Counted from the stretch's first letter, positions 42,778-52,873 are shown. The stretch is 64,000 bases of DNA from Dictyobacter aurantiacus (GCF_003967515.1 NZ_BIFQ01000001.1:806001-870000); one strand, 5' to 3'. The notes: a model not told the origin generated them from the sequence alone. Made by a program: numbers and translations.

Positions 42778-44844
42778 CTAATAATGATGCTTTTTGTGGT
42801 GCGTCTGGGTACCCTGACCACCATTCGTGTTCTGGTTACCCGAATTTGTAACCGGGGCACAGGTAGCCGCGGTTGACATAGCGGCAGGAGTCGTGCCTGC
42901 CACAGGAGTTGTTCCCGCTACTGGCGTCGCGCCCGCCGCTGGATTAGCTGGAGTGCAGGCGGTGGCTACTGTTCCCAGTGTCGCCGTTCCGGTGGTGCCA
43001 TTGGCGGTCACCGAGCCACAGCCAACCACCATGTTGTTCTGGGCCGGATCGGTTACAGTAAAAAACCAGTTATTGGGGATAGCCTGTATCCCCTGTAAAT
43101 TGTTGATCACCGTGTTAGCCATGTTCTGGCTGTTGCCATTGGTGTTTTCCTGCTGCGTAAAGATAGGCGTACCTGTGCAGCTGTTGGTCGCGACATTCAC
43201 GTTAATTAACTGATTGGGATGGTTTGGATAGGTAATATTCAATGCGACAGGCGCATTACCAGCGGCCGTGTCTAAATTGATGGTTGCTCCACCGGTTGCG
43301 ATCTGCTGAACACCACCAGCGCCTGTGTTGCCGTTTCCATTACCGGTATTACCATTTCCGTTAGCCGGGAGCGGTTTGACGGTGATGGTAGCAGCCGTTA
43401 CCACGCCATTACCATTCGTGGTGAGCGCGACAGGATTCTGAATGTTCAATGCACCAACGCAATTGAGTCCACCCGCACCCAGTGTCGTATTCAGGCGGTT
43501 AGCCAGGAAGGTGAACAGGCTATTAGCCATGGCGCCACCATCAGGCGATGGCACATTCTGGAAGTTCTGCATATCCAGATTCAAGCGTGGCAGCGCAACA
43601 TTGACGATATTCTGGCAGTAAGTGGTTGTGCTGGCATCGTTAAGGGTCGCGGCGGGATTCTGATCGACGCCCGCCCGATAAGCATTGATCTTATTCAGGT
43701 TGGTTTGACCATTGGCGAGCACGAAGTCATCCATGGAAGGGATTAGCGCAACAGGAGGTTGCTGCTGAGCGGCGGCCTGCAACTCGTCAGTGGGCAGGGT
43801 AGCCGTCGGAGTACCTGGATTTACCTGGTCAGGAATGGTAAACGGTGTACAGCCAAGGGCCGGGTCAAGGATCTTGGAGACCAGCGCGTTATCGCTGGGA
43901 TTACCCAGAGTGGTTGCGCCTTGCAGTTTGGCCTGGTTGGCAGCATTTAACTGGGCAATCTGGCCATTGGCCGTAGCAAGATACTGAGTCTGCACATTGT
44001 CGCTCTGGTCCATATCAACGATACCGAAATCGCGGGTCGAAGGACAGGTCATGCCATCTTTGGCCATACCCAGCGCTGGAATCGTGATCTTTCCTGCGGC
44101 GATCAGCTGATTCGCCGTCTGAAAGAAGTTGACCGCGTTACAATAGCCGAACTGCCCAAAGGGTGAGTTGGCGAGACCATTCACACAGTTACCCGTATTC
44201 ATACCAGGTCCGGCCACCTGCATCTGTCCCTGTTGGGCGACATTCTGGGCCTGGGCCTGGGTCTGCTGCTGATTCTGGGCAGCATTGGCATTCGCCTGCT
44301 GGGCGGCTGCGTTCGTATTCTGGGTCGCGGCATTGTTGTTCTGGGCGGCCGCCTTAGCATTGTTCTGCAGTGTCAAAACGGTTCCGTTATCACCAAACCA
44401 GATGCCCACGACCGCCCCGGCCGGTAGCTGAGGCGCGACCGGCGCTACAGCTGGCTGCGTCCCCTGGTCGACAACCACTGGCTCATAGGCAGACATCTGC
44501 CCGGTCTGCGGATCCAGGATCACCGCCTGCACAAAGGCGGCCTGATTGACGTTGGCTTCATGACAGGCGCCCTGAGCCGGATTGGTAGCGACGAGCTGAT
44601 AGGGGGTTGCCAGTCCCTGTGCCGTTAACGGGTTAGCAGGAATTATCAATGTACAGTTCATATTAACCGCTGCGGCCGCGTGTGACGCCAGGCGCGGTAT
44701 GATAACAAATACACTGACGCCAATAAGCATGACAATCGCTGTAACTGCGGCTCCGATGAGCATCAAAGGCGAAAAACGTTTCTGCTTGCGCATGCTCGCA
44801 GAACTTCTTAACATTTTTGCCGGATCGCGTGGTTTCGTCAACAT
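42778..44844 (-). CDS. Large N/Q-rich extracellular protein, membrane-anchored
   Basis: Not recognised. A 688-residue protein with one N-terminal transmembrane helix (about 25-55: MLIGAAVTAIVMLIGVSVFV) and the rest outside. It has a low-complexity N/Q/A region (about 170-215), an N/G-rich stretch near 495-515, a short Thr-Pro-Val-Ala-Gly repeat near 640, and a His/Lys tail (THHKKHHY). Between these are globular stretches with several Cys. It lies 82 bases after the ferritin-like gene and is probably co-transcribed. The His-rich tail could bind metal, but this is speculative. Confidence 0.8.
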   Translation of the reverse strand: MLTKPRDPAKMLRSSASMRKQKRFSPLMLIGAAVTAIVMLIGVSVFVIIPRLASHAAAAVNMNCTLIIPANPLTAQGLATPYQLVATNPAQGACHEANVNQAAFVQAVILDPQTGQMSAYEPVVVDQGTQPAVAPVAPQLPAGAVVGIWFGDNGTVLTLQNNAKAAAQNNNAATQNTNAAAQQANANAAQNQQQTQAQAQNVAQQGQMQVAGPGMNTGNCVNGLANSPFGQFGYCNAVNFFQTANQLIAAGKITIPALGMAKDGMTCPSTRDFGIVDMDQSDNVQTQYLATANGQIAQLNAANQAKLQGATTLGNPSDNALVSKILDPALGCTPFTIPDQVNPGTPTATLPTDELQAAAQQQPPVALIPSMDDFVLANGQTNLNKINAYRAGVDQNPAATLNDASTTTYCQNIVNVALPRLNLDMQNFQNVPSPDGGAMANSLFTFLANRLNTTLGAGGLNCVGALNIQNPVALTTNGNGVVTAATITVKPLPANGNGNTGNGNGNTGAGGVQQIATGGATINLDTAAGNAPVALNITYPNHPNQLINVNVATNSCTGTPIFTQQENTNGNSQNMANTVINNLQGIQAIPNNWFFTVTDPAQNNMVVGCGSVTANGTTGTATLGTVATACTPANPAAGATPVAGTTPVAGTTPAAMSTAATCAPVTNSGNQNTNGGQGTQTHHKKHHY

Positions 44845-44926
44845 ATGCTTTTTAACCTCTTCAGTAACTTGCGCGGCTTATAACCTGACAAGCCGCCTTC
44901 ACTTCATGATCTCTTGTCGTCAACCG

Positions 44927-45760
44927 CTAAAACTTCAGGTGCGCTGCCGGGGTAGCGTTGGTAATTGGTGGTGTGGTGGTCGTTGTCGACGGCACTACGG
45001 TAGGCATCGTCATGGTTACACCCGCTCCCGTAGTGGAGACGGCGTGGAATTCAAAGGTGTTGTCTTTGCGAGGCGAAAGGTATCCCGCCCCCTTGAGGAA
45101 CGCGGGCGCGGCGGCAACATTCTTGAGCAACAATGGTGGGAATGCCTCGTTATCGATCGGCAGCATGGCTCCGATGAGCCGCCCTACTACGCGATGCTCA
45201 GACTCAATCGCGGCCAGCTGCGCGGCTACCTGCGCCAGGTCTGGCCGCCCCAACATCGCCAGCTCTTTTACCGCAGCCAGGTATGCAGCCACGAAAGCCG
45301 ATTCCAACTGCTGCTGCGTCTTGAGGAAGAGCTCAAGATTTTTAAAGGTGTCGCGACCGAAGGGGAAGCTGAAGTTCTTAGCCGCGGACTTTGCTCCCTG
45401 CTTGTTCAAAAATAGGAGATGGAGCTGTTCCTCGACCAGGGTGGCTTTGAGATTGATACGCGTGGCCTCCTTCAGTCCTAATTTATCAGCATGGGAAAGG
45501 ACCAGTGAATAGAAAGTCACAGCCAGGGTTTCGGCCGTTGCTGCAATGTTCAGGATGGCTGTAATGGCCTGATTATTGGCTACCGGTGTCGCCTGATTAG
45601 GAGCAGCGGCATGCGCACCCTGGCTGGGCTGCTCGGTAAATAGTACGCCTGCTCCAACTGCACCACCAGCAACGGCCAGTCCTGTTACTCCAACAAAGGC
45701 GCCTTTCAAGGCGGAACGGCGCGAGTGGTTGCGCGTTGGCATATTCAAACCTGGTTTCAT
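44927..45760 (-). CDS. TAT-exported ferritin-like domain protein
   Basis: Predicted extracytoplasmic four-helix di-iron-type protein of 277 residues. The TAT signal (RRSALKGAFVGVTGLAVAGGAV) is followed by a ferritin-like domain of the Ferritin_2 type: AATAETLAVTFY, TLVEEQLHLLFL, QLESAFVAAYLAAV and AIESEHRVVGRLIGA provide the usual Glu and His candidates. A Thr/Pro-rich tail ends it. AAAGGA precedes the ATG. It is probably in an operon with the N/Q-rich surface protein. 45761-46286 holds only the terminator below. Confidence 0.88.
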   Translation of the reverse strand: MKPGLNMPTRNHSRRSALKGAFVGVTGLAVAGGAVGAGVLFTEQPSQGAHAAAPNQATPVANNQAITAILNIAATAETLAVTFYSLVLSHADKLGLKEATRINLKATLVEEQLHLLFLNKQGAKSAAKNFSFPFGRDTFKNLELFLKTQQQLESAFVAAYLAAVKELAMLGRPDLAQVAAQLAAIESEHRVVGRLIGAMLPIDNEAFPPLLLKNVAAAPAFLKGAGYLSPRKDNTFEFHAVSTTGAGVTMTMPTVVPSTTTTTPPITNATPAAHLKF

Positions 45761-46199
45761 GATTCTTAATCCTTTCTTTACCTGAAGAACTATTACTTTC
45801 TGTCATTGAGAGCAGAAATGTTAAACATAGTCTGACAGCCTGTTTTCCAGTCATCCTTGCCATATTCACTGATGCCATGAACGTTGTCCACTGGCCTCTG
45901 TGCCAGGCTGCACCAGGTCACCATCGCGTGACTTTTAAGAAGCATAACATACGTAAAAGATCTCTACTATCAGAGAATGCAAGTACCCATATTAAAGTAC
46001 TAATATGGTATTGAGAAAAATTAACCGCTTTAAATTATTTTAGGGGTAATAGTACTAGAGAAGAAGGGTATAGTAAAAATATGGCTCTTTAAACGTGAAG
46101 GGAATATCACATCCATTATGGGATCGATATGGCGGCGGCGAGAGGACATTATCGATGTGAAGTGGGTAATGTAGTACTATTTCTACTGTGCATAAAAAT

Positions 46200-46251
46200 G
46201 GCGCGGTGGTCTATGCCGCTACTTCAGTAGCATAACATATTTCACCGCGCC
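46200..46251 (-). terminator. Branched hairpin downstream of the second CLC gene
   Basis: GGCGCGGTG (46200-46208) pairs with CACCGCGCC (46243-46251), with an inner GCTAC/GTAGC hairpin (46218-46231). It lies about 35 bases beyond the stop at 46287 of the leftward CLC gene. Confidence 0.55.
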
Positions 46252-46286
46252 TGTACGGATGATTAAGATATCATTAACCGGTTTGC

Positions 46287-48383
46287 TCAGGATGTGGCAA
46301 GGACAGGGGTACGATTGGCCAGATAGTTCTGAAGCAACTCTTCCCCCTGAGGACTTACCAGAAACGTGACGGTATCACCAGCCTGAATCACGCTGCTCCC
46401 ACGTGGAAAGATTAATTCGCCATTGCGTCGGATCGACACAATCAGACATTCGGAAGGGAGATGGGCGTCGCGCAACGGTTTGTTTACCAGAGGGGCATGT
46501 TCCTCTATTTTCGCCTCTAACATGACCGTACCCTCTACCACCCCACGCATGCGGCGAGAGTCCTTGGCCAGCGTCCGCCGATATATCTGCGCGATGCTGG
46601 CGGCTGAGAGGATACCAAGAATCTTGCGCGCCGGCGATAGTGGATCACTATCAACAACAGGAGCCCAGCTCACGCGGGCACTGGTTAATTGCTCCAATGC
46701 TTCATCAAGGGTAGCATAGGAATCGAGCGTGACAACATTCGTATTCATAATCTCTTTCAGGGATTTGTCCGCACGCTGGTTCGCTGGCAGGCGTTGGATA
46801 TCCGTAATGGTTACGACACCCCGTAAATTGCCATCATGATCAACCACAGGGGCACCGCTAACAACACCGTCCGCCAGCGCCTTTTCAGCATCGGCTACCG
46901 TTTGAGAGGTTAAGAAGCATTGCTTTAACGGAGTCATCGCCTGGTGTACAGACAGGGTGGACAGCAGTGGAAATGACATCTGCAAGCGGTGCGCCGGCGA
47001 ATCAGCTTTGGTATTGACCTGGCTACTATAGATGGTATCTTTTCCAACTAAGATTGATGAGATACTGACCGCGATCATGGCTGGAGCGAGCAGCGAAAGG
47101 TTGCCAGTCATCTCAGCAACCATGAGCATAATGGCCAGGGGCGCATGCGCGATCCCCCCGAAGAGGGCCATCATCGCCACAATCACAAAGGGTCCTGGAA
47201 TAGCCGGTACCCCGGGCAGGACATGGTAGCTAAGACGCCATACGGCGGCGCCCACCATGCCTCCGATCACCATACCGGGACCAAAGATACCGCCAGATCC
47301 GCCAGATCCTACCGTGAGTCCAGTGGTGAGGATCTTCACAAATGGGAGCAACAGGATGATCCAGATGGGCAATGAGAGCAGGCCAGTTCCCATGCTAACC
47401 TGAACCCAGCCATATCCCATGCCAATCGCCTGCGGAATAACCAGGCCAATCAGGCCAACAAGCAAACCACCAATGCCTGGCTTCACCCAGTTTGGCAACG
47501 GCAGATGATGAAATTGATGGGTAAGGCCATAGAAGCCACGCGCATAAAGACGACCAATAAATCCACACAGAATACCAATTACCACATAATAGAGTAGCTG
47601 TGGTGGCGAGCTGAACGCGAGATCTCTAGGCACCGAAAAGATTGTGTGCCAGCCAGAATAAGCGCCAAATATGCTATAGCCAACAATCGAGGCGATCAGC
47701 GCGGGCATGATAGCTTCCACCTCAAGATCGTCTTTATACAGGATCTCGGCGGCGAGGATAGCGCCTCCTAGAGGCGCGCTAAAGATAGCGCCAATACCAG
47801 AACCCATACCAGTTGCCAGCGCGATGCGCCGATCCTGAGCGTCCAGGTGCAGCACATTAGCCATAATCGAGCCGAAGCCCGCGCTGATCTGGGCGGCCGG
47901 TCCTTCACGTCCAGCAGAACCACCCGTGCCAATGGTAATGGCCGATGCCACCAGCTTGATGAGAGGAATGCGCGCCCTGATCGAGGTGCCTTCATGAAAG
48001 GCTTTAATCGCAGCGTCCGTACCATGTCCCTCAGCCTCAGGTGCCCAGGTAAATACAATAAAACCAGCCACCAATCCACCCAGCGTCGTGACAACGGGCA
48101 ACAGCCAGGGGCGCGCCGAGCTCCAGAAAGACATGATAGTCGTTGGCCCCTCACCCGCTGGGCTGGGCTGTACATAGCCAACCAGTTCTTCGATAAACCA
48201 GTGGTTGGCATAATGGATCGCGGTATAAAACACGATAGCCCCTATCCCGGCAACGATTCCGATGAGAGTACTTAAGACCAACCACTTCAAAAGATAGCGA
48301 GGACTTTCAAAGCTGCGATGCAGACGATTAAAACGAAATAAGCGCCGCACCAGGCCGGCATTCCCGGCCGATTCTGAAACCAT
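46287..48383 (-). CDS. CLC-type chloride channel/transporter with CBS pair and TrkA-C domain
   Basis: Anion channel or antiporter of 698 residues. The CLC core has GTGGSAGREGPAAQ with the gating glutamate and GSGGSGGIFGPGMVIGG. Two CBS domains follow (about 475-600; PVVDHDGNLRGVVTITDIQRL and WAPVVDSDPLS) and then a RCK/TrkA-C domain (about 615-690; LIVSIRRNGELIFPRGSSVIQAGDTVTFLV), suggesting nucleotide and ligand gating. It is a distinct subtype from the CLC at 26-28 kb. Start at 48383; 48384-48635 holds the hairpin below. Confidence 0.93.
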   Translation of the reverse strand: MVSESAGNAGLVRRLFRFNRLHRSFESPRYLLKWLVLSTLIGIVAGIGAIVFYTAIHYANHWFIEELVGYVQPSPAGEGPTTIMSFWSSARPWLLPVVTTLGGLVAGFIVFTWAPEAEGHGTDAAIKAFHEGTSIRARIPLIKLVASAITIGTGGSAGREGPAAQISAGFGSIMANVLHLDAQDRRIALATGMGSGIGAIFSAPLGGAILAAEILYKDDLEVEAIMPALIASIVGYSIFGAYSGWHTIFSVPRDLAFSSPPQLLYYVVIGILCGFIGRLYARGFYGLTHQFHHLPLPNWVKPGIGGLLVGLIGLVIPQAIGMGYGWVQVSMGTGLLSLPIWIILLLPFVKILTTGLTVGSGGSGGIFGPGMVIGGMVGAAVWRLSYHVLPGVPAIPGPFVIVAMMALFGGIAHAPLAIMLMVAEMTGNLSLLAPAMIAVSISSILVGKDTIYSSQVNTKADSPAHRLQMSFPLLSTLSVHQAMTPLKQCFLTSQTVADAEKALADGVVSGAPVVDHDGNLRGVVTITDIQRLPANQRADKSLKEIMNTNVVTLDSYATLDEALEQLTSARVSWAPVVDSDPLSPARKILGILSAASIAQIYRRTLAKDSRRMRGVVEGTVMLEAKIEEHAPLVNKPLRDAHLPSECLIVSIRRNGELIFPRGSSVIQAGDTVTFLVSPQGEELLQNYLANRTPVLATS

Positions 48384-48434
48384 AAGTTATACTCCATATA
48401 TGTTCATTTTGATAAAGTAAGCAGAGTATTAATC

Positions 48435-48472
48435 CCATGTTTAATGAATGGTTGCCCACTCATTAAACATGG
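48435..48472. terminator. 13-bp hairpin between two leftward genes
   Basis: CCATGTTTAATGA (48435-48447) pairs with TCATTAAACATGG (48460-48472). It lies between the end of the membrane-protein gene and the start of the CLC gene; it could end the former or sit in the leader of the latter. Confidence 0.4.
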
Positions 48473-48635
48473 CAAAAGGGAACGACCTGATACAACAAAG
48501 GGAATATACATGCTACAACCTTAACATCAATCATAGGAGGATCCTTAAATCCTATGTACGAGCTTCTTCCAGGTCGCTGTAATCAGTATACAACATAAAT
48601 GGGCAATCGGTCAATAAAAACCTTTCAGCGCCTGC

Positions 48636-49922
48636 TCATGGCGTTGTACGGCGCAGTATCAAATCGATCACGCCTTGAAAGGTGGGAATCTGCGCGCAAA
48701 AGATCAACAAAAACGTCGCGAGTTTGTCAGGCGTGGGCTGGCTGAGCATTGAATAAAACCAGCTTCCAATGCGCGCCCCGATGAGCATGGTCCCAATAGC
48801 TGGCGGCACCAATAATATCATCCAGAACGTTGTATGCCAGATCGCAAATGTGCAGCAGCTAAAGACAACGCCGCAGATGATATAGCAGACCTGATTTCTT
48901 AAACCACACCTGCGACATAGTTCAAACGCCACCGCTGCCACCAAGAGGGGAGCTGGCACCCAGATCGAGGGCTCATGCCATGCCACAGCCAGGATGTCGA
49001 GTGGATGAGAGGCACCATGGTAGTGCAACAGCATGAGGGTGTAGAGGTTGCGTGTGGCGATAAAGCACGTCCAGCATAAAGGAGCAACCAGAAAAATTCG
49101 TAAGCGCCGGTCCATACAACGCAGTAAAGCCAGCGCAGCACCGGCAAAGAAAGCCACCTGCGGAATGAACAGGGGACAGGTCTGCCTCGTCAGGCCATGA
49201 TTCAAGTAGATGCGATACATGTGTTGCGCGTCAGGCTCTGTGCGCACAACCGGGAGATTTGCCAGCGCATGCAGTAAATGCGGGGAGTAGTTCAGGTAGA
49301 AGGGTCCTAACATAGGAGGACACATGAACTCTATCACGAGCACCGCGATTACAATGTTGGTAAACCAGGATAGGGGACGGTAGTGTCTGAAGGCGATGCG
49401 ACAGGCGGCAAAGCCAAAGATGATGGTAAACCAGCACCATCCCAGCATATCGTGCGGCATGGACCACTGGGTCTCGTCCAGGCCAAATGCCGAATGCCAG
49501 AAGTTATCCAGTATAATCGTAATACATAACAAGGCCAGCCCACTTCCCAGTATGAGAAGGGCCGCTGGAACGCGAAAGGGGATGCGAGGCAACCGCACTG
49601 AGGGACCAAACCAGATACGCAGCGAGGGGGTCAGAGCCAGGATCGCCACCAGTGCTCCCGTACTGGCTGTGACAACGAAGACAAAAAAGTGAGGAGGTGA
49701 CCAGAAGGTATCAAAACGCCTGGTCGCGTGCCAGATACGATCCCAGAGCTTTCCGCTACCGGTTCCGACAAAGAACAGCACAAATGTAAACCAGAAAAGA
49801 CCATAGGCCCACTTTACACTCCGGGGTTCATTACGTCTCCTATATGACATTGTGTGCAGAGGCAAGTAAGCATCAGGTTCCTGATTTTCATCAGCAGCGG
49901 GCGTGTATGTTAGATCATTCAT
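48636..49922 (-). CDS. Polytopic membrane protein with a duplicated W-H / D / W-S-P-H motif
   Basis: Not recognised. A 428-residue protein with about ten hydrophobic segments and a polar N-terminal 35 residues. Two similar motifs occur at the ends of early helices: D61-R-I-W-H65, D71, W74-S-P-P-H78; and D139-N-F-W-H143, D149, W153-S-M-P-H157. The conserved Asp/His pattern suggests a metal site or a proton path, and an internal duplication. A third, weaker AWHEPSIWVP stretch occurs later. Monocistronic. A redox or transport role is inference only. Confidence 0.8.
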   Translation of the reverse strand: MNDLTYTPAADENQEPDAYLPLHTMSYRRRNEPRSVKWAYGLFWFTFVLFFVGTGSGKLWDRIWHATRRFDTFWSPPHFFVFVVTASTGALVAILALTPSLRIWFGPSVRLPRIPFRVPAALLILGSGLALLCITIILDNFWHSAFGLDETQWSMPHDMLGWCWFTIIFGFAACRIAFRHYRPLSWFTNIVIAVLVIEFMCPPMLGPFYLNYSPHLLHALANLPVVRTEPDAQHMYRIYLNHGLTRQTCPLFIPQVAFFAGAALALLRCMDRRLRIFLVAPLCWTCFIATRNLYTLMLLHYHGASHPLDILAVAWHEPSIWVPAPLLVAAVAFELCRRCGLRNQVCYIICGVVFSCCTFAIWHTTFWMILLVPPAIGTMLIGARIGSWFYSMLSQPTPDKLATFLLIFCAQIPTFQGVIDLILRRTTP

Positions 49923-50410
49923 AGTGTATTGCCTCCTGACATGCTAACTTTGGCTGTATCTCTATAGACCACAAAATCAGCAATGCCAATAAAAGCTGAC
50001 CACCAAGTCATCGTAAAACTATAAGTCAGAGGTTAGTAGCATCAACTATACATGCTGAGAATAGTGTGTGAGATGCTCCTCTTCTTTTTATGAATGATCG
50101 CCCACCCATAATTTTTCTGAAGGGGTCAAAGAGCGCCTACTTTGCATTGAAGAAAATACTTTGACTTTCTCAATAAAGTGTGATACACCAGTATAGAAGC
50201 TGAGATCATTGCGTGTCGCGAAGATCCATTGCTTATTCTGTCGCGATATTGGAGTTGGGCAAGCTGTTCCATGCGCCTTGCAAAGATAGACATGCGGCCC
50301 GGTCATCCATACCGCTATAATTGGCCAGCATTTTTACTGACTACCGGCCCACCAATGTGATACGATAAAGGATACAGAAGGAAACAAAAGCGAAAACCAG
50401 GGAGGAACTG

Positions 50411-51025
50411 ATGCCAAAAATCGTAGATGAGCAAATGCGAGAGGCCACACGCCAGCATATTATCCATGAGGCGGCCCACGAGTTTGCTCGTCTCGGCTTC
50501 GACCAGGCAAATATCAATCTTATCGCGGAGAAAGCTGGCATCGGCAAAGGAACAATCTACCTTTATTTTGAAAATAAACGCGAGCTTTTCCTGGCCATGT
50601 TGCGCTTCATCGCCCAGACTCAACTGGCAGCCATTCGTGGTGCTCTGGCTCAGAATGGAGATCTTCAGACGCGCCTGGAACAGCTCTTTCTGGCATTCGT
50701 CCGCCTGGCAGAAGAAGAGAGCGACTCCTTTAACGTCTATATGAGCGCCCTGTATGGCGTCAATCGCGCGTTCAGGACGGAAGCCACAAAACTGCTGCGT
50801 GACTACGTGGCGGTAATTGCCATGGTGCTAGAGGAGGCCCAGGCTCGTCATGAAATTCACATCGATGATGTTGATACCACAGCACTGATGGTGCTCTCAC
50901 TTACAGAATCCTTTATTCTATCTGCCCGTGTCCTGGGTCAGTCACAACAGAGCCTGATGGCGCAGGCCACACGCACTGCGCAGTTCATCCTGCAAGGACT
51001 GGGCACACCTCTCCAACCAGAATGA
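50411..51025 (+). CDS. TetR-family transcriptional regulator
   Basis: Regulator of 204 residues. The N-terminal helix-turn-helix reads IIHEAAHEFARLGFDQANINLIAEKAGIGKGTIYLYFENKRELF, a textbook TetR pattern; the rest is the helical ligand domain. GGGAGG lies five bases before the ATG. It precedes a receiver gene on the same strand and faces no obvious divergent target. 49923-50410 holds no supported gene. Confidence 0.93.
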   Translation: MPKIVDEQMREATRQHIIHEAAHEFARLGFDQANINLIAEKAGIGKGTIYLYFENKRELFLAMLRFIAQTQLAAIRGALAQNGDLQTRLEQLFLAFVRLAEEESDSFNVYMSALYGVNRAFRTEATKLLRDYVAVIAMVLEEAQARHEIHIDDVDTTALMVLSLTESFILSARVLGQSQQSLMAQATRTAQFILQGLGTPLQPE

Positions 51026-51107
51026 TTATTTGAAACTTTCTTGGGCGCTCAAAAGTGTCACTATAAGAAATTCTTTCGTTCCTCACCGAATTTCGAGGGT
51101 GAAAAAG

Positions 51108-51521
51108 ATGCAATACCAGGAAAGTAGTATGAAAGAGCCCGACAACCAGGAGAAAATCATCTTAGTTGTTGAGGACGATAAACGTATAGGTTATCTACTT
51201 AGCGAAACTATTGAAGAGGAAACACCCTATCGCGTTATGCTTGTGCCGGACGGCTTCCAGGCATTAAAAATTATCCGAACAATAAAACCGCACCTGTTTC
51301 TGGTTGATTATATGCTTCCATCTATGGATGGCTTAGAGTTGTATGACCAGCTTCATGCCTTAGAAGAATTTAAGCATATACCAGTTCTTTTTATGAGCGC
51401 GACCCCTCCAACACGGGCTCTTCAAGAGCGTGGTGGTATCTGCTGCATCAAGAAGCCGTTTAACCTGGAAGAGTTATTACAGGCTATTGAACGCTGCCTC
51501 TTAGAAGATAAGGTCTCATAA
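51108..51521 (+). CDS. Stand-alone response-regulator receiver
   Basis: Single receiver domain of 137 residues without an output domain: ILVVEDDKRIG (acidic pocket), LFLVDYMLPSMDGLELYDQL (phospho-acceptor), VLFMSATPP (Ser/Ala position) and CIKKPFNLEELL (Lys). The ATG at 51108 follows GAGGG by eight bases; ATG 51129 is an alternative. It converges on the sensor operon at 51.6-55.7 kb, so it is a likely phosphorelay partner. Confidence 0.9.
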   Translation: MQYQESSMKEPDNQEKIILVVEDDKRIGYLLSETIEEETPYRVMLVPDGFQALKIIRTIKPHLFLVDYMLPSMDGLELYDQLHALEEFKHIPVLFMSATPPTRALQERGGICCIKKPFNLEELLQAIERCLLEDKVS

Positions 51522-51529
51522 AGCAACAC

Positions 51530-51577
51530 GGGTAGTCAGTTTCTTCTGATGATACGATCATATGATCCTGACTACCC
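51530..51577. terminator. Convergent hairpin containing the sensor-kinase stop
   Basis: GGGTAGTCAG (51530-51539) pairs with CTGACTACCC (51568-51577). The stop of the leftward kinase gene at 51558 is in the loop side, so the same structure can end both transcripts. Confidence 0.55.
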
Positions 51578-52859
51578 ATGTTATGTGTAGCGGGAACGTT
51601 TTAGCTGCAGATCCTTCTTCCTGAGGTAGAGGTAGAATAATGGAAAAAGTGCTACCTTCTCCGGGGACGCTCTGAACCTCCATGTGTCCTCCATGTTGTT
51701 CCACAATCGCACGCGTAATATAGAGTCCCAGACCCAGACCGGTAAATTCGCCCTCTTGCACATTGCTATTGGGAACACGATAGAATTGCTCGTAGATATG
51801 TGAGAGGTGTTCAGCGGAGATCCCTGAGCCACAATCAGTTACCGACAGACAGACCTCCGTTGACTGTTGCTGCAAGGTGACCGTGATAGGTGTTCCTTTG
51901 GGCGAATATTTGCGCGCATTGGAGAGTAAATTGAGAAATGCCTGTCTGATACGATTGCTATCAATGTTCACTTCAAGGGTCTCATGCTGGTCCAGACAAC
52001 AAGGGGTGGCGATATCAGCCACCATGAATTCATCCAGCACATTCTGACATAATTTGATCAGGTCATACGAATCGCGTTGCAGGATAAACTGGCTTGTCTG
52101 AATATGGATCGCATCGCGTAGATCCTGGATCAGTACACCCAGATGATCGGCCGAAGCCTCCATGGTCTCAATATCGCGAATAACCTTGTCAACGGCCCCG
52201 TGGTTTAGCCGTCGATGTGCCAGTTGAAGCAATCCTTTTAAGCTGGTCAGTGGGGTCGCCAGTTCATGTGCAACCATACTGAGCATACGATCCTTGGCCT
52301 CATTGACCGACATAAGCTCCCTGGTGCGTTGCTCAACCTGGCTCTCCAGGGAATGTGCATACTGCTCCAAAGCCTGCTGCTTCTCTTGCACCAGGCGCAA
52401 TAGCTGACGCGTTTGCAGAGCACGTCGGACGGATGCTACGAAAAAATCGCGATCAATGGGCTTCAGGGTATAGTCATACGCACCTTCCTGCAAAGCCTGC
52501 ATTGCCAGTTCATGCTCGCCATGGCCGGTAATCAGTAAGACCGGTATCTCAGGCATATTTTCATGCAGATTCGCCAGCAACTGCATCCCGTCCATGCCGG
52601 GCATCTTGATATCGCTTATCACCGCGTCGTAATCTTTAACCTTGAGCAGCGAAAGCGCTTCAAAGGCTGAAATGGATGTGTCCACCTCAATATCACGCAT
52701 GCGCAGCCGGAACGTGCGAGAAAGGGCGCTTAATGCCGCGCTGTCATCATCGATAAGCAGGATGCGCGGGGTACGCTTCTTTTTCTCTTGCTCCATCTCC
52801 ATTAAAGGAGTGGTCGAGCGTGGGCATATCATGTTTTGTTCTTCTCGATACTGTTCCAC
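51558..52859 (-). CDS. Receiver-histidine kinase hybrid
   Basis: Cytoplasmic signalling protein of 433 residues: an N-terminal receiver (about 32-150; LLIDDDSAALSALS, VISDIKMPGMDGM, YTLKPIDRDFF), a coiled coil (VQEKQQALEQYAHSLESQVEQ), and a HisKA/HATPase kinase (phospho-His in MVAHELATPLTSLKGLL; NLLSNARKYSPKGTPI; DCGSGISAEHLSHIYEQFYR; GLGLGLYITRAIVEQHGG). The GTG at 52859 is chosen because AGGAGG lies ten bases upstream. Last gene of the PAS-kinase-kinase operon, 14 bases after the second gene. Confidence 0.9.
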   Translation of the reverse strand: MEQYREEQNMICPRSTTPLMEMEQEKKKRTPRILLIDDDSAALSALSRTFRLRMRDIEVDTSISAFEALSLLKVKDYDAVISDIKMPGMDGMQLLANLHENMPEIPVLLITGHGEHELAMQALQEGAYDYTLKPIDRDFFVASVRRALQTRQLLRLVQEKQQALEQYAHSLESQVEQRTRELMSVNEAKDRMLSMVAHELATPLTSLKGLLQLAHRRLNHGAVDKVIRDIETMEASADHLGVLIQDLRDAIHIQTSQFILQRDSYDLIKLCQNVLDEFMVADIATPCCLDQHETLEVNIDSNRIRQAFLNLLSNARKYSPKGTPITVTLQQQSTEVCLSVTDCGSGISAEHLSHIYEQFYRVPNSNVQEGEFTGLGLGLYITRAIVEQHGGHMEVQSVPGEGSTFSIILPLPQEEGSAAKTFPLHITWVVRII

Positions 52860-52873
52860 TTTTGTATGTCCTC

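Noticed and set aside
50088..50306. 72-codon leftward ORF before the TetR gene
   Set aside because: Protein-like in places but no recognisable domain, promoter or ribosome-binding site; not enough support to call it.
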